64,000 bases of DNA, from assembly GCF_900323885.1 (NCBI RefSeq), contig NZ_OOHJ01000020.1, positions 46,289 to 110,288 of the forward strand. The letters run 5' to 3'. The notes below the pieces were generated by a model, which saw only the letters and a list, made by a program, of their open reading frames with translations, ran no database searches and was not told the DNA's origin. The position numbers and the translations under genes were made by a program. Source of the DNA: [Actinomadura] parvosata subsp. kistnae. Lineage in GTDB: Bacteria; Actinomycetota; Actinomycetes; Streptosporangiales; Streptosporangiaceae. Positions 53,201 through 61,161 of the stretch are shown here, one piece after another. Within the stretch, counting starts at the first letter, position 1. Each line of letters opens with the position of its first letter.

Positions 53201-53790
53201 CAAATGATTCTAAGGCATTGTGGGAGCGGGCCGGAAGATGGCTTCTTGATAACTTCGTCCAACCCATCATCGTGGGTGGCGTGGAGATAGCTTTGGGCGG
53301 AAGCACCGCGAACACTCCCAAACCTGGTGATCGGACGTACTCTCGCCAAACGCTCTTCGAGCATGCAATAAACGTCGTTATTGCAGAGGCCGGCATAAAG
53401 ATCGCGGGAAAGACATTTGCCTGGGCGAAGGGGAAGTTGTTCAACCCGGGAAGAGCTATCGATGGCGCCGCAATGACCATCGCGGGCAGGTCGGCGGGAG
53501 CCGGTTTCGGTAAGGCTGAGATGGAGCAAGCCCTCGCGTACGCCAATAAAGAGGCGAAGATGATCCACATCTTAGACAAGGCAGGTCGCGGGCTGGACGA
53601 TCTCGTCAAGAGAGCTGGGGGAGAGTCCGCAGCGATACGCAATATTGTATTCAGTCTCGCCGACGGTTCCGGCCTTCCTGCTGCCGGAAAGTTCGAAGTA
53701 CCAAGAGTCGTCAACGAGGTGAACATAATCATCCGAGGCTGGGTGGGTGACGGCATCCCCAAGATAGGTACGGTAATCGTCCCGCGCTGA
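50242..53790 (+). pseudogene. SpvB/Rhs-type toxin gene, 3' part with YD repeats and C-terminal toxin domain
   Basis: Continues the frame of 46495 after the IS. YD repeats are frequent (YDRFGRLRETNRSDG, YDSLGRVETVTSPDG, YDSVGNLKTE, YDPSGARALKRD). The Rhs core box is GYTGHEHDDEYGLIDMKGR followed by RFLTPDPIQ and NPVTRTDPTGY near 52940. After it comes a variable C-terminal region of about 280 residues, noticeably lower in GC, ending AEMEQALAYANKEAKMIHIL, LVKRAGGESAAIRNIVFSL and GDGIPKIGTVIVPR. That end resembles small polymorphic-toxin domains, possibly of the BECR ribonuclease group, but this is uncertain. First in-frame ATG is 50425. No small immunity gene follows. Confidence 0.88.
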
Positions 53791-54076
53791 AGACAGCTGA
53801 ATCGCGGGCTGAGTCGAGCCGACATCGTGACCCGCCCGGTCACCGGGACGCCAGCGCGGCCCGACCGCCAGCCCGCTACCGGCACACCGTGTTGGTCGGT
53901 GCCCGCTGCTGAGCGACATCCCCAGTTACACCCCGATTGGGAGCGAGAGGCTGGGCCTGAGCGTCGACGGCAAGACCCTCGCCTTCACCACGTTCGGCGA
54001 GGCGTGGATATGGGATGTCACAAGACTCGACCTGCTCCCCTTCCGCCTGCCCGACGGGCAGGATAAGGCGGGGACG

Positions 54077-56284
54077 ATGGCGATGGCCGCCGACGGCAGA
54101 ACCCTGGCAGGGGCCCTGGACGACGGGCGCATCGCCCTGTGGAACACGGCCGACCCCGACCGCACCGGGCGTTCACTGTCCGCTCAGTATCCTGTGTACT
54201 CGCTGGCTCTGAGCGGCGACGGCACCATCTTGGCCACCTCCGGCGGCGGCGTCGGATGGTTGTGGCCCACCGCGGCATCTGGCCGACCCCGGGCACTGAC
54301 CGGCCATGAAGGTGGAATATCGGAGGTGGCCATGAGCGCCGATGGGACAACTGTCATCGCGGCCGTGAACATCCAGATCCCGGGGCCGGCTCCGGGCGAG
54401 GACCGGGACCGCTTCAGCCTCTGGGCCTGGACGGCCACGGCTCCGGCGGTCCCACGTCGGCTGACCGAGCAACCAGGTACCGTTGATCAGATCAAGGTGA
54501 GCGCCGATGGAAAGGCCGTGACCGGAATCATCCGGCATTCTTCAAAGAACAACGAGGTATGGGTATGGCGGACCGGCGATCCTGGCACGAAGTTGCGGCT
54601 CTCCGGAGGTCACCGCATCTCCAGCCTCCGTGACGACCTGTTCATCAGCGCCAACGGCGCTACCGTGGCCGTACGAGCCGATAACCAACCTGGCAGCCGC
54701 GGCGATGCGGTCGTCGTTTGGACCGTCGACGAGCCCGGCAAACCTCGGCGCATGGCCGGTGATGTGGACTTGCGATCGGCGATCTCGATAAGCACGGACA
54801 GCAAGATCCTCACCAGGACACCTGACGGCACCGGCCTCTTGCTGCAGGGCATCACAAAGGCGGATACCCCTCTGAGGCTGACCGGGCAGCAGGGCATCAT
54901 CGATCAGATCGCCCTCAGCGACGACGGCAGCACCGCGGCCGCAACGACCAACGACCGCGGATCCGGTTCCCAAGTCTGGCTGTGGGACACCGCCGCTCCC
55001 AGCCGACCGCAGCGCCTGAGCGGCTACGTGGGCGGCACTATCGAGCAGATCTTGCTGAGCGGCGCAGGCCGCGGCATCGACGTGCTAACCGCAGCCGAGG
55101 AGTCCGGCCAGACGAAGTATGACCAGCAGCTATGGCACTGGGACACCGCAGCACCGGACAGGCCACGGGAACTGACCGGCCACCAGGGCAGGCTCTCGCG
55201 CATCGAGGTGAGCGCCAACGCGACCGTCGTCGTCGGCAGCGGCGACTACGCCACCTGGCTATGGCGCACCTCCACGGACGAGCGCGCCAGATTGCTCGAC
55301 GGCTACCACGGCCCCGTCCACGGAGTGGCACTGACCTCGGACGGGCGCATCGCAGCAGGCCGAGGCAAGGACGGGACGGTGTGGCGGTGGGACCTCACAC
55401 GACCTGCCGAGCCCAGCCGCCCCTTCATCGGCCAGCGACTGGCCATCACCGAGATCGCCTTGAGCGCGAACGGTCACCTGCTCGCCGGCACCGACGCCCG
55501 GGGAACCGTCTGGATCTGGGACGCCGCCTCACCCCTGTTCCCGGGCCGCGCCCTGCGCGGCACCCACGCACAGATCATCGGGCTGGCGGTGAGCGCCAAC
55601 GGGCGCACGCTGGTCGGTTTCGACGGTCAGGGCACCATCTGGGCCTGGGACACCTCCAGGCCCGATCAAGCTGCCAGAATCCTCCACCGCCTGCACGAGA
55701 AGATCAAGGACGTGACCCTCGGCGCGAACGGCAGAGTGCTCGCGGCCGCCACATACTCGGCCGGCGTGCTGGTGTGGGATCCGCTCGACGGCGAAACGGC
55801 TAGATCCTTCACCGGCCTCAAGGGCGAGATCGACCAGGTGGCCTTGAGCGCCAACGGCGAACTGCTGGCGGGTGGCGGCTCCGGCGGAGAGGTGTGGACG
55901 TGGGACATCCAAGGCTCCGACCAGCAGCTCGGCCACCTCCTGGCAGGCCATCGAAGTGCAATCGCCAATGTGACAGTCAGCACGGACGAGACGACGATCG
56001 TCAGCGCCGACTCGGATGGACACATACGAATGTGGACGGTTGCCGCCCAAGGCCAGATCGGCCCCGTGCTGTCGGGATACCTGACATCGGAACAGGGCAT
56101 CGCCCTGGACGACAACGCAAGTACGCTCCTGGCGACCGACAGCGACGGTAACCTCCACCTGTGGCAGATGGCGACCCGGCACAGCATGCCAGCCTGCGTC
56201 ACGCTCGCGGAACGCATGCGCCGAACGCCGGAATGGAAACAACACCTGGGCGAGACATCGGTGCAGGAAGCCTGCCACCCCTGA
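54077..56284 (+). CDS. WD40-like beta-propeller protein, N-terminally truncated
   Basis: A 735-aa protein made almost entirely of propeller blades: repeated patterns such as VALSANGELLAGGGSGGEVW and WDTAAPDRPRELTGHQG, about 12-14 blades. The open frame extends upstream of ATG 54077 to about 53880 with more propeller-like sequence (GLSVDGKTLAFTTFGEAWIW) but no start codon or ribosome site there, so the original N-terminus, probably a STAND ATPase or protease domain as in related actinomycete proteins, is lost. It ends MRRTPEWKQHLGETSVQEA. It may be expressed as a bare propeller or be a pseudogene. It follows the Rhs toxin by about 90 bp on the same strand. Confidence 0.75.
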   Translation: MAMAADGRTLAGALDDGRIALWNTADPDRTGRSLSAQYPVYSLALSGDGTILATSGGGVGWLWPTAASGRPRALTGHEGGISEVAMSADGTTVIAAVNIQIPGPAPGEDRDRFSLWAWTATAPAVPRRLTEQPGTVDQIKVSADGKAVTGIIRHSSKNNEVWVWRTGDPGTKLRLSGGHRISSLRDDLFISANGATVAVRADNQPGSRGDAVVVWTVDEPGKPRRMAGDVDLRSAISISTDSKILTRTPDGTGLLLQGITKADTPLRLTGQQGIIDQIALSDDGSTAAATTNDRGSGSQVWLWDTAAPSRPQRLSGYVGGTIEQILLSGAGRGIDVLTAAEESGQTKYDQQLWHWDTAAPDRPRELTGHQGRLSRIEVSANATVVVGSGDYATWLWRTSTDERARLLDGYHGPVHGVALTSDGRIAAGRGKDGTVWRWDLTRPAEPSRPFIGQRLAITEIALSANGHLLAGTDARGTVWIWDAASPLFPGRALRGTHAQIIGLAVSANGRTLVGFDGQGTIWAWDTSRPDQAARILHRLHEKIKDVTLGANGRVLAAATYSAGVLVWDPLDGETARSFTGLKGEIDQVALSANGELLAGGGSGGEVWTWDIQGSDQQLGHLLAGHRSAIANVTVSTDETTIVSADSDGHIRMWTVAAQGQIGPVLSGYLTSEQGIALDDNASTLLATDSDGNLHLWQMATRHSMPACVTLAERMRRTPEWKQHLGETSVQEACHP

Positions 56285-56289
56285 CGACG

Positions 56290-56494
56290 CCCGCGCCATC
56301 GCGCCGCCCAAGCACGCGGCGAAGCCGACAAGATGGGACTGGCGGTCATCGACCAGGTCGATGACCTGGCCTTCCACAGCGGCCAGGCGATCCTCGTGAC
56401 CACCTTCCAGAAACTGATCAACGGCCAGTCCGTCTTCGGTGTGGTCGGCGACGCGCGAAGCAAGCTCCAGATTGGCATCGTCGTCGACGGCTGA
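56290..56494 (+). pseudogene. Fragment of a DEAD/DEAH-type helicase
   Basis: About 60 residues in one frame: GLAVIDQVDDLAFHSGQAIL, then VTTFQKLINGQSVFGVVGDA and QIGIVVDG, stopping at 56494. The LVTTFQKLxNGxSxFG...VVxDDAHA order is the part between motifs Ia and II of a superfamily-2 helicase type found in bacterial conflict loci; the stop falls just where the DDAH motif should begin. Everything else is missing. It starts directly after the propeller gene. Confidence 0.6.
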
Positions 56495-56612
56495 GCCGCT
56501 GCTGAAGACATTCGGGACTTTCGATCGACCGCCGCGTCTCCGGTGTGCTCACTGCGATAAACGCGCCAGGGCCATTTCTTCTCCTGCCGCCGACCTGGGG
56601 GCCACAGCCGCG

Positions 56613-56786
56613 TGGTGGCGCCGTGCCGACCACACCCATTGATCGAGCGCCTCGAGCCGTCTTCACCGTGATGTGAGACCGTCCTCACCTTCACTCCTCG
56701 CCGTACCTTCAGGATCTCGAGGCTCGAATGGACCACGGACGCAGATCCAACCATTGCGCAACTTCCATTACCCGGGGTTACCAGTA
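56613..56786. repeat. 174-bp imperfect direct repeat, copy B
   Basis: Same length and orientation as copy A (46193-46366), ungapped. The pair encloses the Rhs gene, its IS and the propeller gene, about 10.4 kb apart. Immediately after copy B comes an 18-codon ATG frame (56787-56840, MASQEEIAAMVDRALDY) that matches the end of another frame at 58647-58700. Confidence 0.9.
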
Positions 56787-56833
56787 ATGGCCTCCCAGGA
56801 GGAGATCGCAGCGATGGTCGATCGTGCCCTCGA

Positions 56834-58096
56834 CTACTGACCGTGCAGGCAGGGGCGTTGACCTGTGTCGGGGCGTCGATCCACTTCTGATTCGTGTCGA
56901 GGACCGAACAGATACCGGAACGTCTTCGCTTGGTTCGCTGAGGGCGACTCGGGGGACTTTCGCTTAGCGAAGTCGGTCACACGGCGGGCGGAGGAGCGAA
57001 TGGCCCTCGGAATGGGGCTGGAAAGATCAGCGGCATGGTGAAGCAGGTTCGCCACAACGAAGAGGTAAGCAGCCTCGGTGGGTGTGGTGTCCTCTGATCC
57101 GTGCTTCGGGGCATCGAGTCCTGCAGTAAGACATGCAACGGCTGGGATCAGATCGACATCAGTGGTGTGGGTGCGGACCGACACGGCCCTCTTCAAGGAG
57201 CCCAATGTGCCAGGCACAGAGCAGTGGACCGTCCGATTCCCGCCCGTCGGTTGGCGTCCATCGGTGACTCGCACTGATGACTCCCCGCACTCCGACCAGA
57301 TGACGTTGAGGAGTTCCATCGTGAGAGGAAGCGAGCAAGAGCTCGAATCCCTCGTTTCACGCCTGCATAGCCTGAACAGCCGGAGTGCAACGCCGAATCG
57401 ATGGGAACCATCGTGGAGTTCCAAGCTGGGAGCCATGACCGTTGAAGAAGGATTGGCCGGCCGGAGTGTGATGTCGTTTTTGGTCTGGCCCAGGGCCGCG
57501 CCTGGTAGGTCGTCTAGGCATACGAGGGCGCCGCCTGCCCAGTTGTGCTTGGCCGCATCCCAAAGGTCCCGGAGATTCATGCTGGCCAGGGGGGCGACCG
57601 CATCATCGATGCAGTTGGTGGCTCGGAATGGGACATACTCGCACTGCGCTTCCCACGCAGCCTGGGTCCGGAGGCGAGCAGCGTCTGTCAGCGCCTCAGA
57701 CTTCGTGCGCCGAGCCTCCTCCACGATCTCAGCGGCCTGTGTGCGCGCAGCCTTGATACGCATGTTGGCGTCGTGTTCGGCTTGTGCTCGGATGTGAGCG
57801 GCCTGAGTCTCTGCGGCGCGACGCTTCTCTGCGACGATGTGGGCAGCCTGCGTGAGCGCGACGTCCATACGTTCTGCAGCCCGTCGTTCGGCCGTGGCCT
57901 TAATGCAGGCGGCCTCTGCCAACGCCTTCGTACGTGCCGAGTGGCGGATACGATCGGCTTCCCGTTGAGCTGCGAGCACGATCTTCAAGCCAAGACCGAA
58001 TAGGCCCGTCTTGCCTGCACCTGTTGGCAAGGTCAGCAAGCAGTCAGGGTCCCATCGGGGTCCCAGGCCGAGATCGTCTTGGTTGCCCCCTGGCAA
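56834..58096 (-). CDS. Coiled-coil protein with a P-loop-like N-terminus
   Basis: A 420-aa frame. Residues 20-35 read LLTLPTGAGKTGLFGLGLKI, identical in form to helicase motif I, but no other helicase motif follows. Residues 38-150 are an unbroken Ala/Arg/Glu/Gln coiled coil (AAQREADRIRHSARTKALAE, HIVAEKRRAAETQAAHIRAQ), like DivIVA-type or stator-like proteins. Residues 170-400 are globular with no recognised motif (DLIPAVACLTAGLDAPKHGS). The N-terminal 30 codons lie opposite the nuclease fragment's 5' end, so the P-loop part may be a fusion scar and translation may start later. Function unknown. Confidence 0.55.
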   Translation of the reverse strand: MPGGNQDDLGLGPRWDPDCLLTLPTGAGKTGLFGLGLKIVLAAQREADRIRHSARTKALAEAACIKATAERRAAERMDVALTQAAHIVAEKRRAAETQAAHIRAQAEHDANMRIKAARTQAAEIVEEARRTKSEALTDAARLRTQAAWEAQCEYVPFRATNCIDDAVAPLASMNLRDLWDAAKHNWAGGALVCLDDLPGAALGQTKNDITLRPANPSSTVMAPSLELHDGSHRFGVALRLFRLCRRETRDSSSCSLPLTMELLNVIWSECGESSVRVTDGRQPTGGNRTVHCSVPGTLGSLKRAVSVRTHTTDVDLIPAVACLTAGLDAPKHGSEDTTPTEAAYLFVVANLLHHAADLSSPIPRAIRSSARRVTDFAKRKSPESPSANQAKTFRYLFGPRHESEVDRRPDTGQRPCLHGQ

Positions 58097-58517
58097 GAAG
58101 CAGAAGGTCGACGAAGCGCTCTTCCACCAGCACTACCGGGAGGTACTCACCTTCTCCGCGCTGTTCAGGCAGGTGCACTCCGAAGTCATCGACAAAGGCG
58201 GTGGCCGCGCAGACATCTTGTTCACCTTCAACACCGCGCAGTTCAACGTCGAATGCAAGATCGAGGAAGACGACGCGAGCGAACCCGGGCTTCGCACCTA
58301 CGTGGCGCAAGCAGCCGAATACCAGAACACCAGCGCCGCGTTCGCCATCCTCCTCGCCCTGGACAAGACCGTCGCCGCCGAAGGCGCCATCAACCTCTTC
58401 GACAGCATCTGGATCGAAACCGTCCAACGTCCCGGTGAGACCACTCCCTGCCGCGTCATCATCGTGCGCGTCCCCGGAGGGCGGGACAACCCCAACCTGC
58501 TTCGCCCAGGCCCTTGA
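58011..58517 (+). pseudogene. PD-(D/E)XK nuclease-like fragment
   Basis: The recognisable part starts near 58100: FHQHYREVLTFSALFRQVHS, then EVIDKGGGRADILFTFNTAQ and FNVECKIEEDDASEPGLRTY. The Asp of RADIL and the ExK of VECKIE, 13 residues later, are the active-site signature of the fold. The 5' end has no start codon with a ribosome site and lies over the antisense coiled-coil gene; the 3' end stops at 58517 but a related-looking tail (LASDEEVAALVDRALDY) is found out of frame at 58647-58700. It is probably the remains of a larger restriction-type or defence protein. Confidence 0.6.
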
Positions 58518-58646
58518 CGGCCAGGTGACGTCGACAGCGCTTGGCGCCGTTTCCTCCCCCCGCAGGCAACCCCCAGATCAAGACCTAGCCTCCACAGTCT
58601 CGGCCCAAGACTGTCAACGACTCCCGGAGACCACCCGGAGTACTTC

Positions 58647-58700
58647 CTGGCCTCGGACGAGGAAGTCGCCGCGTTGGTCGATCGCGCCCTCGACTACTGA
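58647..58700 (+). repeat. Duplicate of the 56787-56840 coding tail
   Basis: Encodes LASDEEVAALVDRALDY and a stop; 56787-56840 encodes MASQEEIAAMVDRALDY and a stop. Both are 54 bp and both end TCGACTACTGACC. They are probably the last codons of two copies of one ancestral gene, now separated from their bodies. Confidence 0.75.
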
Positions 58701-58801
58701 CCAACGCCCGGCCGCCGCGGCCGGAGGAGGGCTGCGACGCGCCACCAAGCACGCCCGCCGCCTCCCCGTCCGCCTCCGGCCGACCGCCTACGATGCCGCA
58801 C

Positions 58802-59050
58802 ATGAACGCTCACGATCACGTTCCTCTCAGCCCGGCTGAGCGTGCCGAACTGGATCAGTGCGAAGCAGCAATTCGCACGTCCAAGGCTGTCGGCCTCGGC
58901 AGCGACCGCTGGACACTGATGCATCAGATCTTCGACGCATCCGATCTCCTGCGTGAGGCGGCCAAGAAGCCCGAAGCCGCTGACATCCGTCACCTGCTGG
59001 AGGAAGCCGACGCCCTGCTCAGCCAGGCGGTCGACATCATCGAGTTCTAG
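58802..59050 (+). CDS. Small hypothetical helical protein
   Basis: An 82-aa protein from ATG 58802 (ATG 58793 is also in frame); no clear ribosome site. It is acidic and helical: SPAERAELDQCEAAIRTSKA, WTLMHQIFDASDLLREAAKK and ADIRHLLEEADALLSQAVDI. Its size and charge would suit an antitoxin or immunity protein, but there is no direct support. It overlaps the convergent AlbA_2 gene by 4 bp. Confidence 0.55.
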   Translation: MNAHDHVPLSPAERAELDQCEAAIRTSKAVGLGSDRWTLMHQIFDASDLLREAAKKPEAADIRHLLEEADALLSQAVDIIEF

Positions 59051-60354
59051 CTGCGGAAACGGTGGACCGGCACCCGGTTGCCTTCGACGTCGGGATTGCT
59101 GTCGACGTCAACGCCGAACAGAGCGTAGATCCGCTGCAGCGCCTCGTACGCATCTCGCTCCGGATCGCCAATCGCAGGCCACGTACGATCCCAGGTGTCC
59201 ATGCTGGCGGCTGATCCATCACTGAGGAAGATCGACTCCCCGCTCCCTCCTGGTCCAAGGACCCGCGGATGCTCTCCGACGAACCGTCGAGCGACGATGC
59301 GGTGCCGCCACGTTCCGGGTATGAGCGGCAGTACTGCCGCATCGGCGAGACGGAAATACTCGAGCGTCATCTCCGCCAAGACCAGGCTGTTGAGCCGCTG
59401 TGGACGTTGGCGTGCCTCCATGGCCCAGCACAGCATGGCTGGGGTGGCGATCGCGGCCGCCGTCATCAGACCGTCCGGGCGGACCCACACAGCCCATCGG
59501 TGGTCCTGGCCGACGACGACGCCCCCTTCATAGGTGCGCAGCCGGTTGGTGTTGTCGAAGAAGTTGAAGCCCACAGGGCGGAGCACATCCTGGTTGCGCA
59601 ACGCCCCTCGAACTCCGTTGTCGCTGTGCAGCCCCGGCAGTATCTGGACCGGATGGGGCGGGATGCTCTGCCACATCAGCACCGGCTCGTCATCCCAATC
59701 TTGAAGGCGTTGCAGGGTATCGAGACTGAGATCGGCTGCTCCTTGCAGCTCTTGCACTGGTGAGGCCGATACCGTGCTCAGGGCGTCACGGCTACGCAGG
59801 CCTTCGTTGATGAGCCGGTAGACATCCTCCGACGGTAAGTAGACGGTCCGGTCCCCGTGTCGTACCGGGACGGCGAGCCCGTCAGCGAACATGCCCTTGT
59901 CGTTGAGCGTTCGCCGGACGATGACATAGCGGTCCGGTTCTGGCACCGGCTCGACCTCGATCACCAGGTAGTAGCTCCCGGCCTGTCCGGTGCTTCGGCC
60001 GCGATCTTCGTACCAGCGATGATTGATCGCAACGCGGGGTCGCAGGTAGTCGTTCAGCGTGTCGATGTACCGGTCGACGTCGGCTCGGTCCTGGGGAAAG
60101 GGCTGCAGGTCGGTGGCGACCTCCATCGCCTTGTCGCTGCGTTTGGCTGCCGCCACTCCCAGCACCAGCAGTCCGCCTTGGGCGTTGGCGAAGGCAGCCA
60201 CGTCCTTGCAGAGCTCAAACTTGGCCTTGTCGATCTGGAGGGCATACGGGGCGCTTTTGAAGTCCAGCCACACGTTCTCGGCCGTGCCGAGCAGTTCCTC
60301 TGGTCGACCGGATGCTAATGCCTCGATTACGGCGGCTCGGCTGCTCACTGTCAT
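59047..60354 (-). CDS. AlbA_2/Schlafen-like domain protein
   Basis: A 435-aa protein. Residues about 15-170 match the AlbA_2 (Schlafen-like DNA/RNA-binding) domain: AENVWLDFKSAPYALQIDKA, then CKDVAAFANAQGGLLVLGVA and the later YLVIEVEPVPEPDRYVIVRR. The LDFK replaces the commoner LEFK. Residues 180-435 are alpha/beta without a recognised domain. AlbA_2 proteins are abundant in bacteria, often annotated as ATP-binding or regulatory, and eukaryotic Schlafens are RNases; bacterial roles include phage defence in some cases. It stands alone in a region of small orphan genes. Confidence 0.82.
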   Translation of the reverse strand: MTVSSRAAVIEALASGRPEELLGTAENVWLDFKSAPYALQIDKAKFELCKDVAAFANAQGGLLVLGVAAAKRSDKAMEVATDLQPFPQDRADVDRYIDTLNDYLRPRVAINHRWYEDRGRSTGQAGSYYLVIEVEPVPEPDRYVIVRRTLNDKGMFADGLAVPVRHGDRTVYLPSEDVYRLINEGLRSRDALSTVSASPVQELQGAADLSLDTLQRLQDWDDEPVLMWQSIPPHPVQILPGLHSDNGVRGALRNQDVLRPVGFNFFDNTNRLRTYEGGVVVGQDHRWAVWVRPDGLMTAAAIATPAMLCWAMEARQRPQRLNSLVLAEMTLEYFRLADAAVLPLIPGTWRHRIVARRFVGEHPRVLGPGGSGESIFLSDGSAASMDTWDRTWPAIGDPERDAYEALQRIYALFGVDVDSNPDVEGNRVPVHRFRS

Positions 60355-60708
60355 AAGCGCTGACCCTAACCCCGTGTCGGGCGCAGCTCCGCCGAAGATC
60401 GGGCGAGCCCTGCCCTGACGTGCCGAGGCCCAGTCGTCATTCCACCGGAATCACCACGCCATCGTCCCGCCTCTGCCGTCATCACTGTGACCGTCGGACT
60501 GACCGGCCTCAAATGTTCCGAGGAGCTCCAGCCGACGCCGTGGCAAGGCGCGGCAAGCGATCACGGGGAAACGGAGGCAGACGCTAGTTGAGCCGATCTG
60601 TCATCGTCCGCCGCAGGTAGGACAGTGTGGCGCTGACCAGGGCGAAGAGACCTTAACGGTGGTCTGTGCTACCTGTCCGCCTCACCCGAAGAACGAAGGA
60701 GATGCCTC
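60355..60708. other. Gene-free divergent region
   Basis: 354 bp between two divergent genes. On the minus strand, 60590-60655 reads LFALVSATLSYLRRTMTDRL and a stop, which could be the last codons of a lost membrane or coiled-coil protein. No operator-like palindrome seen. Confidence 0.4.
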
Positions 60709-61134
60709 ATGGAAGACTTCGGAACCGGCGGCGGCATCAGCGTCAAGATCTTTGCTGGGGATACGACCGGCACCAACACGGGTTGGGACATCGAGCTGGA
60801 GCAGGCCCGGCGCTACATCGACCACCTGCAGGCGCGCTTTGGCCGCCCTGCCGACTGGGGAGCCCTGGCCGGACACGACACGCCGTTCGTCACGGCCACG
60901 TTCGGACTACCCACCCGCGACCCTGGCGCGCACGTCTGCGTCACGCTTGCCTACGCCGACGGCACAGAAGTGCGGGTGCTGTGGGAAACCGAGATCAACA
61001 TCGCCCACAGTTACCTGCACGAACTTGCGCTCCTGCACGGCAGCCTGCCCGACTGGTCGTCTTTCGAGATCAAGGGCTGGCCTCTCGCTGACTTCCACTG
61101 GGCCGACGATGGCCCCGAGCCGCTCGGCACGTGA
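60709..61134 (+). CDS. Hypothetical protein
   Basis: A 141-aa protein with a strong GAAGGAG before the ATG. It is alpha/beta with segments ISVKIFAGDTTGTNTGWDIE, RRYIDHLQARFGRPADWGAL, VRVLWETEINIAHSYLHELA and DFHWADDGPEPLGT. No signal peptide, membrane helix or familiar motif. Its compact single-domain look suggests an immunity-like or accessory protein; function unknown. Convergent with the nuclease-like gene at 61162, gap 27 bp. Confidence 0.7.
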   Translation: MEDFGTGGGISVKIFAGDTTGTNTGWDIELEQARRYIDHLQARFGRPADWGALAGHDTPFVTATFGLPTRDPGAHVCVTLAYADGTEVRVLWETEINIAHSYLHELALLHGSLPDWSSFEIKGWPLADFHWADDGPEPLGT

Positions 61135-61161
61135 CGGGGCGCCAATTTCACATGGTTCTGG

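Noticed and set aside
60590..60655. Possible C-terminal gene remnant reading LFALVSATLSYLRRTMTDRL
   Set aside because: Too short to assign and no upstream coding match in the remaining 350 bp.
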